Positions 25,865 to 33,815 of a stretch of DNA of 64,000 nt are shown here, in pieces. Each line of letters begins with the position of its first letter. Position 1 is the stretch's first letter. A program made the position numbers and the translations under genes. The stretch lies in contig NZ_CP025394.1 of assembly GCF_002943525.1 (NCBI RefSeq), positions 2,976,001 through 3,040,000 on the forward strand. Direction: 5' to 3'. Source of the stretch: Kitasatospora sp. MMS16-BH015 (GTDB lineage: Bacteria; Actinomycetota; Actinomycetes; Streptomycetales; Streptomycetaceae). Under the pieces are notes generated by a model. It saw nothing but the letters and a program-made list of their open reading frames with translations. It was not told where the DNA came from and made no database searches.

Positions 25865-26479
25865 GTGCTGGGCAGAACCATCTTCATCGACCCCGGCCGC
25901 TGCATCGGCTGCCAGGCCTGCGTCTCGGCCTGCCGGGAGTGCGACTCGCACCGGGGCAAGTCGATGATCCACCTCGACTACCCCGACGAGGGCCACTCGG
26001 TGGCCTCGCTCCCCTCGGTCTGCATGCACTGCGAGGACCCGGTGGCCCCCTGCGCCGAGGTCTGCCCGGCGGACGCCATCCTGATCACCGCCGACGGGGT
26101 GGTGCAGCAGGCCGACGCCACCCGGTGCATCGGCTGCGCCAACTGCGTCAACGCCTGCCCCTTCGGCATCCCCAAGATCGACCTGGACGCCAAGCTCCAG
26201 ATGAAGTGCAACCTCTGCTACGACCGCACCGCCTACGGCCTGGCCCCGATGTGCGCGACGGTCTGCCCGACCGGGGCCCTCTTCTACGGCACCCTGGAGG
26301 AGCTCCAGGCCGAACGCCCCGGCGTGGACGTCTCCACCGCCTTCGCCTTCGGCCCGGTGACCGTCCACACCGGGGTCGCCATGGTGGTGCCCGCCGAGCA
26401 GCGCACCAGCGTCCCCGGCGGCCTCCCGATCATCGAGGTCAACGGGCGCCCCACGCCCGGGAACGGAGCCCCCGCGTGA
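25865..26479 (+). CDS. four-cluster ferredoxin-type electron-transfer subunit
   Basis: The 204-aa product contains four cysteine groups of the DmsB/NrfC/HycB pattern: CIGCQACVSACREC, CMHCEDPVAPCAEVCP, CIGCANCVNACPFG and CNLCYDR with CATVCP. These would hold four [4Fe-4S] clusters in a wire between the molybdoenzyme and a membrane partner. The start is a GTG five bases after the preceding stop, and the gene overlaps the Rieske gene by four bases. It has no export signal, matching the cytoplasmic catalytic subunit. Confidence 0.92.
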   Translation: MLGRTIFIDPGRCIGCQACVSACRECDSHRGKSMIHLDYPDEGHSVASLPSVCMHCEDPVAPCAEVCPADAILITADGVVQQADATRCIGCANCVNACPFGIPKIDLDAKLQMKCNLCYDRTAYGLAPMCATVCPTGALFYGTLEELQAERPGVDVSTAFAFGPVTVHTGVAMVVPAEQRTSVPGGLPIIEVNGRPTPGNGAPA

Positions 26480-27183
26480 ACGGCGCACCACCCTCGGACA
26501 CTCCGGACGGGCTCCCCGGACTCCCCGGACTCCCTCACGAGCATGCCGAACTCCCCCTCGGGAATGTCGGACTCCCGCTCGGTGATGCCGGACTCCCGCC
26601 CGACCAGGCCGCGTTGGTCGACCGGATCAGCGCCGATTCGCTGACCACCCGGCGGGACTACCTGCGGATCGTGGCCACCGTCTCCGGCGGCCTGGTGGTC
26701 GGCTCCACCATGGTCGCGGCCGGGGTGCTGCACCGGCACGGCGACGGCAGCGCGCCGCCGCTCCGGGTGGCCGAGAAGCTGCCCCCGGGTGAGGCCGTGG
26801 CCTTCAACTACCCCGGCGAGCACGACCGGGCGATGGCCATCCGGCTGGCCGACGGCACCCTGGTCGGCTACTCCACCGTCTGCACCCACCTGGCCTGCGG
26901 GGTGCTCTGGCGCAAGGAGCGCGGCACCGAGGGCGAGCTCTACTGCCCGTGCCACGAAGGCGTGTTCAGCGCCCGGACCGGCGAGGTGACGGCCGGCCCG
27001 CCGCCCCGCCCGCTCCCCCGGGTGGTCATGGTCGAGGACGGCCGGGGCGCCGTCTGGGCGATCGGCACCGCCCGCTCCGGCGAGAGCGACGAGAGCGGCC
27101 TCTGCCGCCAACTGAACGACCGCGACCCAGACTTGGCGGCCCGGGCCGGCTGCAACGCGATCCGCCGCGGCGGTGCGTCGTGA
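26476..27183 (+). CDS. membrane-anchored Rieske [2Fe-2S] protein
   Basis: The 235-aa product starts with a Pro/Leu-rich stretch of LPGLPG and LPLG repeats, then a Tat-like twin arginine (TTRRDYLRIV) before a hydrophobic segment (VSGGLVVGSTMVAAGVL). The C-terminal domain has the Rieske ligands in CTHLACGVLW and CPCHEGVFS. The topology would put the cluster outside the membrane, as in the bc1/b6f complexes. Position between the ferredoxin and a small membrane gene, each overlapping by four bases, makes it part of the same complex. Rieske proteins are not usual in assimilatory NasA operons. Confidence 0.9.
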   Translation: MNGAPPSDTPDGLPGLPGLPHEHAELPLGNVGLPLGDAGLPPDQAALVDRISADSLTTRRDYLRIVATVSGGLVVGSTMVAAGVLHRHGDGSAPPLRVAEKLPPGEAVAFNYPGEHDRAMAIRLADGTLVGYSTVCTHLACGVLWRKERGTEGELYCPCHEGVFSARTGEVTAGPPPRPLPRVVMVEDGRGAVWAIGTARSGESDESGLCRQLNDRDPDLAARAGCNAIRRGGAS

Positions 27184-27551
27184 CCACTCCGGATCCGGTG
27201 CACTTCCCGCCCGACTACCACCCCGGCAGCGACGAACCCCGGCTCAACCGCCCACTGTCCGACCGCTACCCGCAGATCCGCTCCACCAGCGGCTACGGCG
27301 ACCCGCGGATCCGCCACACCGGGCCGGGCCTGGGCGCCGGCGGCGAGCACGAACCCGAGCGCTCGGCCGTCCTGACCGCCAGGGTGCTGCTGGTCATCAC
27401 CATCGTGATCGGCCAGCTCTGGGCGCTGACCGTGGCCACCAACGCCTGGATGAAGGGCGACACCAGCACCGCCTGGTGGTGCACCGGCTTCTCGGCGGCC
27501 TCCTTCCTGGTCGTCCTGCTGGCCTGGTGGATCTCCCCCCGCGACCGCTGA
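27180..27551 (+). CDS. small membrane protein of the nitrate reductase-type operon
   Basis: The 123-aa product has a polar N-terminus of about 60 residues (DPVHFPPDYHPGSDEPRLNR and PLSDRYPQIRSTSGYGDPR) and two C-terminal hydrophobic helices (VLLVITIVIGQLWALTVATNAW and GFSAASFLVVLLAWWI). The GTG overlaps the Rieske stop by four bases. I do not recognise the family. Tight coupling suggests a structural or assembly subunit of the membrane complex. Confidence 0.75.
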   Translation: MTTPDPVHFPPDYHPGSDEPRLNRPLSDRYPQIRSTSGYGDPRIRHTGPGLGAGGEHEPERSAVLTARVLLVITIVIGQLWALTVATNAWMKGDTSTAWWCTGFSAASFLVVLLAWWISPRDR

Positions 27552-27604
27552 CTCCACCCGCATTCCTGGCACCACCCGCCGAACTCCTACCGAGGCAGGC
27601 CGAG

Positions 27605-29023
27605 TTGAGCACCACCGAAGAGAAGGCCCCCGACCACCGCCGGGAGAACTACGGCCCCGGCCGGACGATCTCCACCTGGGAGCCGGAGGACCCGGGCTTC
27701 TGGGCCGCCACCGGCAGCAAGGTCGCCAACCGCAACCTCTGGGTCTCCGTGCCCGCCCTGCTGCTCGCCTTCGTGGTCTGGCAGGTCTGGTCGGTGACGG
27801 TCGTCCAGCTGAGCAAGGTGGGCTTCACCTTCAGTGAGTCGCAGAAGTTCTGGCTCACCGCCATCCCGGGCCTGACCGGCGGCACCTTCCGGCTCGTCTA
27901 CACCTTCGTCGGCCCGGTGGTCGGCCAGCGGCGCTGGACCACCTTCAGCACGATCATCCTGATCGGGCCGCTGCTCTGGCTGGGCTTCGCGGTGCAGGAC
28001 ACCTCGACCCCGTACTGGGTGATGGTGGTGATCGCGGCCCTCTGCGGCATCGGCGGCGCCAACTTCGCCTCCTCGATGGTCAACATCGGCTTCTTCTACC
28101 CCAAGGCCCGGAAGGGCAACGCCAACGGCATCAACGGCGGCCTGGGCAACCTGGGTGTCAGCGTGGTCCAGCTGGTGGCCCCGATCGTGATCACCGCGGG
28201 CATCCTCGGCCCGCCGGCCGGCGGGCCGCAGAAGCAGAAGGACGGCACCGAGGTCTGGCTGCAGAACGGCGCCTTCCTCTGGATCCCGCTGCTGGTGGTG
28301 ATGACGCTGGCCGCCTGGTTCCTGATGAACGACCTCAAGGTGGCCGCCGCCCCGTTCAGCCGCCAGAAGATCATCTTCCAGCGGAAGCACAACTGGCTGA
28401 TGACCGTGCTCTACGTGGGCACCTTCGGCTCCTTCATCGGCTTCGCCTCCGCCCTCCCGAACCTCATCAACAACACCTTCACCCCGATCAACTCCGCCTA
28501 CTCCGCCACCAAGTACGCCTGGGTCGGCCCCTTCATCGGCGCCCTCACCCGCTGGCTCGGCGGCTGGCTCGGCGACAAGGTCGGCGGCGCCCGGTGCACG
28601 ATGATCTCCTTCGTCGGCATGGCCGCCTCGATCATCGTGGTGATCAACGCGCTCCCCTCCGGCGGCGACAACGGCAACTTCTGGGTCTTCTACGCCGGCT
28701 TCCTCTGTGCCTTCCTCTTCTCCGGCATCGGCAACGGCTCCACCTTCCGCCAGATCCCGGTGATCTTCCTCAACCAGCACCGCACCGCCGCCGGCCCCGA
28801 CCCGCAGGCCCAGGAGGAGGCCCGCCACCAAGCCGAGATGGAGGCCGGCGCCGTCACCGGCTTCTCCTCGGCGATCGCCGCCTACGGCTTCTTCTTCATC
28901 CCCGCGATGTTCGCGCTCTTCCCCGTCACCAGCTCGCTCTGGGTCTTCGTCGCCTTCTACGTGGTCTGCCTGGGCGTCTGCTGGTGGTTCTACGCCCGCC
29001 CGGGCGCCGAGGCCCCCAGCTGA
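27605..29023 (+). CDS. narK: nitrate/nitrite transporter, NarK family
   Basis: This is a major facilitator protein that imports nitrate or exports nitrite. The 472-aa product has about twelve hydrophobic helices and the NarK signature glycine-rich segments IGGANFASSMVNIGFFYPKA and GNANGINGGLGNLGVSVVQ, plus a second-half motif GALTRWLGGWLGDKVGGAR. The start is a TTG with GAGGCAGG before it; the open frame extends further upstream but without a supported start and would overlap the previous gene. It closes the nitrate block and would supply substrate to the preceding reductases. Confidence 0.93.
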   Translation: MSTTEEKAPDHRRENYGPGRTISTWEPEDPGFWAATGSKVANRNLWVSVPALLLAFVVWQVWSVTVVQLSKVGFTFSESQKFWLTAIPGLTGGTFRLVYTFVGPVVGQRRWTTFSTIILIGPLLWLGFAVQDTSTPYWVMVVIAALCGIGGANFASSMVNIGFFYPKARKGNANGINGGLGNLGVSVVQLVAPIVITAGILGPPAGGPQKQKDGTEVWLQNGAFLWIPLLVVMTLAAWFLMNDLKVAAAPFSRQKIIFQRKHNWLMTVLYVGTFGSFIGFASALPNLINNTFTPINSAYSATKYAWVGPFIGALTRWLGGWLGDKVGGARCTMISFVGMAASIIVVINALPSGGDNGNFWVFYAGFLCAFLFSGIGNGSTFRQIPVIFLNQHRTAAGPDPQAQEEARHQAEMEAGAVTGFSSAIAAYGFFFIPAMFALFPVTSSLWVFVAFYVVCLGVCWWFYARPGAEAPS

Positions 29024-29101
29024 CCTCGGTCACCTTCCGTGCTGACCCGGTGACGATTCGGAGATCCAGCCGAAGTCGCGTACAGTCTTCCAGGTCAGCA
29101 G

Positions 29102-29175
29102 GCGCCGCTAGCTCAGTTGGTTAGAGCAGCTGACTCTTAATCAGCGGGTCCGGGGTTCGAGTCCCTGGCGGCGCA
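29102..29175 (+). tRNA. tRNA-Lys (anticodon CTT), copy 1
   Basis: A complete cloverleaf is seen: acceptor GCGCCGC/GCGGCGC, D arm with GCTCAGTTGGTTAGAGC, anticodon stem GCTGA/TCAGC with loop CTCTTAA (anticodon CTT), and T arm GGGTTCGAGTCCC. CCA is not encoded. It is identical base for base to the copy at 42023-42096. Confidence 0.97.
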
Positions 29176-29183
29176 CAGACAGG

Positions 29184-29217
29184 CTGAAGGCCCTTCGCGA
29201 AAGCGAGGGGCCTTCAG
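29184..29217 (+). terminator. terminator of tRNA-Lys copy 1
   Basis: CTGAAGGCCC-TTCGC pairs with GCGAGGGGCCTTCAG around a GAAA loop, starting nine bases after the tRNA. Near-identical hairpins follow the other tRNA-Lys copy and the tRNA remnant. Confidence 0.85.
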
Positions 29218-29267
29218 TCGTTCCCGGCTTCGGTCGTTCCCGGGCCTCGGTCGTTACGAGCCCTGGG

Positions 29268-30623
29268 TCAGTCGGCGTGGTGGCAGCTGTAGGCCTTCGT
29301 CCGGCCGGCGGCCGGGGTGTGCTCGACGATCAGGCCCGGACGGGCGCCACGCCCTATCCCCGCGCCGGTGTGCACCAGCTCGGCGACCACCAGCGCGGCC
29401 AGCAGATCCATGTCCACCGTGCTGCTCGCAAGCCCGGGCGCCCCGGCCACACAGGCGGACCGCCCGCGCCGATCGGCGTGGCAGACCACGCACTCGAGCT
29501 CGCCCTCCGGTGTCCACGGCCCAATCGACACCGTGCCGCCCCAGCTCAACACCGGCAGCCGGGCCCCGACGGCTCGGCCGGCAGCTCGGCCGGCGGCACC
29601 ATTCTCGGCTTCGAGCCCCTCGGACCGATCCGCCACGGGCGGCGCCGCGCCGTCGACCAGCACCAGCAGCTGCTCGGCGCCCTCCTCCGTGGCGGGCCAG
29701 CCGAGCGCCAGCTCCCGGACCAGAGCCCGGGCCAGTGGTGAATCGCCGACCACCACCGGGCGGAGCTGCCGCCAGGCCGCGAGGGATTCGGCGCCGGAGC
29801 CGTGCCGCCGGGTGGTCGGAGCCCAACGGCCGCAGAAGCGGAGTGCCCCGGCGGTGACGTCGGTGTCCACGAAGGCGGTGCGCTGGGCCGCCGCCAACTC
29901 GGGGTCGGCCGTCTCCCAGAGGCCGAGCGTGTGCAACAGCTCCGCCTCGGCGGCCTCGGCCTCCCGCTGACCCAGCAGTATCTCGCCGAGCCGGGTGCCC
30001 GCCTCGCCGCTGAACCGCCAGGTGCGCGGGCCTCCGACCACCACCGAACCGCTCGAGTCGTACTGCACCCCGAGCCCGGCGGAGGGCCGCCCCTGCACGG
30101 CCGGGGAGAACTCCTCAGCCGCCGGCTCCGCCTCTTCCTCCGGCGGGAGCGGCAGCACACTGGGCCACCGCGGGGCCGGGACGGAGGGCGTCAGCCGGGG
30201 CGGGACCGTCGCCGACGGCGCGCCGCTGCCCGGCCGCTCCGCCGAACCGGGCTGGGCGGGCCGCGCCTGACTCGGTTCGGCGAAGCGTGTCCGGTGGGGG
30301 CCGGACACCGCCCGTAGGGCAGCGGGCGGGGTGGTGTCGCAGCGCGCGGCACCACCGGTGGTGGAGATGGTCTTGGTACCGGAAGCGCCCGGGGCAGCGG
30401 GCTTGGCACTGCCGGGAGCAGCGCCGCCCGGCTTCGCTGCCGACCTGGCGGCGGAGGGCTGCGCGGTGGGCTTGCTGACGGTGGGCTTGCTGACGGCGGA
30501 CTTGGTCACGGCAGGCTTGGTCACGGCAGGCTGGGCCGGGGCGGGCTTCACCGGCGTGGCTGCGGGGGCCGTGGTGGTGGCAGCGCCGGCGGCCGTCAGG
30601 TGGTCAGCGGAGATCAGGGACAC
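29268..30623 (-). CDS. E1-like (ThiF/Ocin-type) RiPP biosynthesis partner protein
   Basis: The 451-aa product has a long Ala/Pro/Lys-rich disordered N-terminus (about residues 1-160, with KPAVTKPAVTKSAVSKP repeats). The folded part has a degenerate Rossmann start (VVVGDSPLARALVRELALG), TVSIGPWTPEGELECVVCHADRRG with a CxxC, and a final SCHH. This pattern matches the E1-like partner proteins that present the leader peptide to YcaO cyclodehydratases in azole RiPP clusters. The GTG start overlaps the end of the upstream 114-aa gene by 20 bases, so the three minus-strand genes 29268-33239 form an operon. Family assignment is by pattern and context. Confidence 0.65.
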   Translation of the reverse strand: MSLISADHLTAAGAATTTAPAATPVKPAPAQPAVTKPAVTKSAVSKPTVSKPTAQPSAARSAAKPGGAAPGSAKPAAPGASGTKTISTTGGAARCDTTPPAALRAVSGPHRTRFAEPSQARPAQPGSAERPGSGAPSATVPPRLTPSVPAPRWPSVLPLPPEEEAEPAAEEFSPAVQGRPSAGLGVQYDSSGSVVVGGPRTWRFSGEAGTRLGEILLGQREAEAAEAELLHTLGLWETADPELAAAQRTAFVDTDVTAGALRFCGRWAPTTRRHGSGAESLAAWRQLRPVVVGDSPLARALVRELALGWPATEEGAEQLLVLVDGAAPPVADRSEGLEAENGAAGRAAGRAVGARLPVLSWGGTVSIGPWTPEGELECVVCHADRRGRSACVAGAPGLASSTVDMDLLAALVVAELVHTGAGIGRGARPGLIVEHTPAAGRTKAYSCHHAD

Positions 30624-30948
30624 CGTGGCCTCCTCGCAGGCTCAATCCGTCCAGGTCGAAGGCGTACCACTCCCCCGGGGCACCGGTCAGCCGCCGGAGC
30701 AGGCCGGCCACCACGGCCGCGTGGTGCGGCAGGGCACCGGTCGGCACCGGAGCCGCCTCCTCGACCAGCGCCACGTCACCGGCCAGCAGCCAGCCGGCCC
30801 GCTCGACCACCGCGTGCCGGGCCTCGGCCCGCCGCTCCCGGTCGACGAAGCAGTGCCCGGCGGCGCGCTCGACCAGCAGGGCGCGCAGATCGGGGTTCGG
30901 CACCACCACGGTGGCGGTGGGCCTGGCGGTGGGCCGGATGGTGATCAT
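30604..30948 (-). CDS. small unknown protein of the RiPP operon
   Basis: The 114-aa product starts at an ATG overlapping the upstream stop (ATGA) and ends inside the next gene, so it is embedded in the operon. It begins MITIRPTARPTATVVVPNP and contains ERAAGHCFVDRERRAEARHAVVERAGWLLAG and GEWYAFDLDGLSLRGGHG. There are no membrane helices and only one cysteine. I do not recognise the family. The longer open frame running to 32334 is a shadow of the dehydrogenase gene. It may be an accessory subunit of the neighbouring enzymes. Confidence 0.65.
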   Translation of the reverse strand: MITIRPTARPTATVVVPNPDLRALLVERAAGHCFVDRERRAEARHAVVERAGWLLAGDVALVEEAAPVPTGALPHHAAVVAGLLRRLTGAPGEWYAFDLDGLSLRGGHGVPDLR

Positions 30949-33239
30949 GCGGCCGCCCCCAGGGCCACCAGGCACAGCGGCTGAGTCGGCCGACCACCGC
31001 CGCCCGAGGCGAGCGCCAGCTCGTCGTACCCGCCGCAGACCGTGACGGCCCGCAGCTCCAGCGCGGCTGCGGTGAGCAGCAGGCTCTGTGTCAGCCGGCC
31101 GGCCTCCAGCAGGGCCGAACGGGCTCCGCGCGGGCCGTACCGGAGGGTGCTCACCCCGGTCTCGGTGCCGAGCATCAGCAGGACCGGGGCCTGCTCCGCC
31201 GCCGTCGGCCGGTGCCAGGCCGGGCGCGGGGCCGCGTACGGCGCGGTGGAGAGCAGGGCTGCGGTGTCCACCGCCGGACGGGGCGAGAGCAGGTGCTCGC
31301 CCGGGAGGTAGCGGTAGCTGCCGGCGGGGATCCCGGACACCCGCCGGACCACTACATCGAGAAGGAGGGGGTGGGTGGTCGCTCCCACCCCCGACCGCTC
31401 CGGGCCGGGTGCTGCCGGCCCGGAGACGGCCCCGGCCGCGAGGCCGAGCAAAGTGGCCAGGCGGGCCGGGTCCAGCTCGCCTGTGCAGACCCCGGGCTCC
31501 CCGTCGGCCTCGCCGCCCGGGCCGCCCTGACCGGCGCCCCCGAGCAGCGCGAGCAGCTCGGGCAGGGCCGGGGCACCCATCAGCGCCACGTCCACCGCGG
31601 GGAGCGGGACGGGGCGGAGGCGGGGCGGGGCGGAACGGTGCGCGGGGCGGGGGACGGCGTGGAGCGGAACGGGGGTGAAGTGCTCGCCGGCCGCGTAGGT
31701 GTGGTCGGACTCTCCGGCGGCGGGCGGGACGGGGGCGTACGACCGGCGGCCGGCGACCACGGGGTGATCGAAGACCGGCCATTCGAAGACCGTGTGATCG
31801 AAGACCGGGCGGCGGGCCGGATCGGCCGGACGGTGGACCGGGCGGGGCGGGAAGGCCGAGTCGGTCTGGCGGTGGGCGGTGTCGGCCGCGCGGTGCGCGG
31901 TGCCGGCCGATCGGTGGGCGGTACCGGCCGCACCGTGCGCGATGTCGGCCGCACGGCGGGCGGTGTCGGCCCGGTCCTGCGGGTGGCCGGCTCGGGCCGG
32001 GCCGTCGACCAACGGGCGGTCGAGTGCGGGGCCGGAGATGGTCGGGCCGGAAACGGCCGGGCCGGCGGGCTCGCCCTCGGCGTGGGCGTGGGCGGTGTGC
32101 TCCGGAGCGGACCGGTGCGGGCGGGCGCCGAGGGACTCGCCGAGGGACTCCCGGTGCACCTTGACGGCCTTGAGGAACTCGCCGGTGGCCCGGGCGGTGC
32201 GGACCCCGGGGAGCGCCGGGCCGATCGGCTGGTCGAAGCTGGTCAGGGAGCCGGAGAGCGTCAGCCCGGCGAGCCAGGTGAGGAAGGACTCGTCGGCCAC
32301 CGAGACGCCGAGCCGGTTGGCCAGCATGTGCCACTGGCCGGTCAGTGCGGGCCAGGGGCCGGACTCCTGGCCCCGGCCGGGCTCCGCAGCGCGGGCGCCG
32401 AGAGCGCCCGGGGTGCCAGGCATGCCGAGTGCACCGGGCGCACCGAGCACCTGCAGCCGGCGGGCGTAGTCGTGCACGGCGACGGCCCAGCGGCCGGCCA
32501 GCCCGGTGGGGCGGCCCGCCTCGGCGCGCAGCCGGGCGACCGTGGCCCGGAACCGCTCGGGCTGCTGCTCGTACTCCTGCTCCGCCCGGGCGCGGGCCGC
32601 CGGGACCTCCACCCGGGGGGCGCCGGGGCGGGCGGCGGCGGCCAGCGCGTACCGGCGCAGCGCGGTGCCGACGGTGGTCTCGTCGAAGCCGGCGTCGATC
32701 AGGCCGGCCACGTGGCCGGCCAGCAGGGTCAGGGCGGTGCCGGTGCGGGAGGCGCCGGCGATGATCGCGGGGAGGGCCTCGGCGGCGATCTCGCTGGAGA
32801 ACTGGAACATGTCCTCCCCGAGCGGCATCGCCTCGGGGCCGCCGTACCGGGCCGTCTCCGGTCGGTAACCCGGGCGCAGCACGGTGCCGGTCGGCTGCCA
32901 GCCGATCGCCTCGGCGGAGCGCCGGGTGCCGGGCCGGAAGCCGCCGCTCTGGAGCGGGAAGGAGGGGAAGGGCTCGGTGCCGGGCAGTGTGCTCGTCCTG
33001 GCCGCCAGCCGCTCGGCCACCCCGTCCGCCAGCCCCGGGAGGGTGTCGCGCAGGCGCAGCCGGATGTGCGGGCCGCCCTCCCAGTACCGCAGGGCGAACC
33101 AGCCACTGGCCAGACCCGCGTCAGTGGCGCGGCGGCCTTCCTCGGCTGCCGCGAGGTACAGGTGGTCGGCGGTGCTGCGGTCGCCGTGCGCGAAGACGTG
33201 CAGCGACTCCCACTCGGGCGCGATCGTGGTGGTGGACAT
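30945..33239 (-). CDS. SpaB_C (thiopeptide-type) domain fused to SagB-like dehydrogenase
   Basis: The 764-aa product joins two RiPP enzymes. Residues 1 to about 290 match the lantibiotic-dehydratase C-terminal/thiopeptide-type domain (PEWESLHVFAHGDRSTADHL, GWFALRYWEGGPHIRLRLRD), which performs glutamate elimination or cycloaddition. The last 200 residues match SagB-type FMN azoline dehydrogenases (PAGSYRYLPGEHLLS, RYGPRGARSALLEAGRLTQS, LELRAVTVCGGYDELAL). The usual PSAG-x-HP region reads VGATTHP, so FMN binding may be altered. A linker with GTAHR/DTAHR repeats separates them. The ATG has AGAGGAAG upstream. No separate glutamylating LanB N-terminal domain is present in the window. Confidence 0.75.
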   Translation of the reverse strand: MSTTTIAPEWESLHVFAHGDRSTADHLYLAAAEEGRRATDAGLASGWFALRYWEGGPHIRLRLRDTLPGLADGVAERLAARTSTLPGTEPFPSFPLQSGGFRPGTRRSAEAIGWQPTGTVLRPGYRPETARYGGPEAMPLGEDMFQFSSEIAAEALPAIIAGASRTGTALTLLAGHVAGLIDAGFDETTVGTALRRYALAAAARPGAPRVEVPAARARAEQEYEQQPERFRATVARLRAEAGRPTGLAGRWAVAVHDYARRLQVLGAPGALGMPGTPGALGARAAEPGRGQESGPWPALTGQWHMLANRLGVSVADESFLTWLAGLTLSGSLTSFDQPIGPALPGVRTARATGEFLKAVKVHRESLGESLGARPHRSAPEHTAHAHAEGEPAGPAVSGPTISGPALDRPLVDGPARAGHPQDRADTARRAADIAHGAAGTAHRSAGTAHRAADTAHRQTDSAFPPRPVHRPADPARRPVFDHTVFEWPVFDHPVVAGRRSYAPVPPAAGESDHTYAAGEHFTPVPLHAVPRPAHRSAPPRLRPVPLPAVDVALMGAPALPELLALLGGAGQGGPGGEADGEPGVCTGELDPARLATLLGLAAGAVSGPAAPGPERSGVGATTHPLLLDVVVRRVSGIPAGSYRYLPGEHLLSPRPAVDTAALLSTAPYAAPRPAWHRPTAAEQAPVLLMLGTETGVSTLRYGPRGARSALLEAGRLTQSLLLTAAALELRAVTVCGGYDELALASGGGGRPTQPLCLVALGAAA

Positions 33240-33469
33240 GGGGCTTCCTCTGGAACGGCACAGGAGCGGACCTCTAGACCTCCAGGTCCTGGCCGGCGAA
33301 GCCGATGCCGCGGGGGAGAACGGCATCCGGAGTGGTGACTGATCGCCACCCCTGACGGGAAATGACCCGACGGGGAATTCAGGAGATCAGGATCCGCTCC
33401 CTTCGATCGACCGGTGGCATATTTTTCGCACTCCATCTCCGCATTCGTCAACCTTTTGCGAAATAGACG

Positions 33470-33481
33470 TGACAACTGTCA
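33470..33481. promoter_or_regulatory. palindromic operator candidate 1 (TGACAACTGTCA)
   Basis: TGACA and TGTCA arms with an AC spacer form a palindrome. It is the exact reverse complement of the site at 33525-33536. It lies in the divergent region of the RiPP locus. The binding protein is unknown; the adjacent NarL-type regulators are candidates. Confidence 0.55.
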
Positions 33482-33524
33482 GATGAGCCCGGTGACAGAC
33501 CATCCAAACCTCATGGGGGACCCA

Positions 33525-33536
33525 TGACAGTTGTCA
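33525..33536. promoter_or_regulatory. palindromic operator candidate 2 (TGACAGTTGTCA)
   Basis: This is the inverted copy of site 1, 55 bases away centre to centre, with the same TGACA/TGTCA arms. Confidence 0.55.
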
Positions 33537-33609
33537 TGACACCCAGGGGCACCAGGGGCGATAACCTCCCTGCAGCACACCAGAGTTACCGCTAGCACCC
33601 GGAGCGTCA

Positions 33610-33621
33610 TGACAACTGTAA
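33610..33621. promoter_or_regulatory. operator candidate 3 (TGACAACTGTAA)
   Basis: This shares 11 of 12 bases with site 1. It overlaps the ATG at 33609, so occupancy could affect transcription or mask that start. Confidence 0.45.
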
Positions 33622-33719
33622 CGACGCATCAGCGACAAGTAACCCTGGGCGTCCGCATACCGGGCCGAATAGGATCGCAGCGGTTCCACCCGCCGACGCG
33701 TGCAGAACGGAGCATCGTC

Positions 33720-33815
33720 ATGACGTCAACGACCCCAGCGCGCGCCGGGAGAAATTCATCGCGGCCCCCGAATTCCCCCAGCCCCCTGGCCTCCCACAGC
33801 CGACCCGGGCGGTGA
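33720..33815 (+). CDS. possible 31-aa peptide coupled to the HATPase gene
   Basis: An ATG with GGAG eight bases upstream opens a 31-codon frame rich in Ser, Pro and Arg, ending SHSRPGR. Its stop overlaps the GTG of the next gene as GTGA, the arrangement used for translational coupling elsewhere in this window. An in-frame start at 33609 would give 68 aa. Codon bias is weaker than in neighbouring genes. It may be a leader peptide that couples translation, or simply a chance frame. Confidence 0.3.
   Translation: MTSTTPARAGRNSSRPPNSPSPLASHSRPGR

Larger units (their letters stand above)
33240..33719. promoter_or_regulatory. divergent control region of the RiPP locus
   Basis: This 480-base gap between the minus-strand SpaB_C/SagB operon and the plus-strand regulators is visibly less GC-rich than its surroundings, for example CATATTTTTCGCACTCC near 33418. 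It holds three TGACA-N2-TGTMA palindromes listed separately. Candidate ribosome-binding sites GGAG occur before ATGs at 33609 and 33720. I see no other gene in it. Confidence 0.55.

Noticed and set aside
30949..32334. Extension of the 114-aa gene into a 576-codon frame
   Set aside because: The extra part is an Arg/Pro-rich shadow of the SpaB_C-SagB gene; the ATG overlapping that gene's stop is the natural start.
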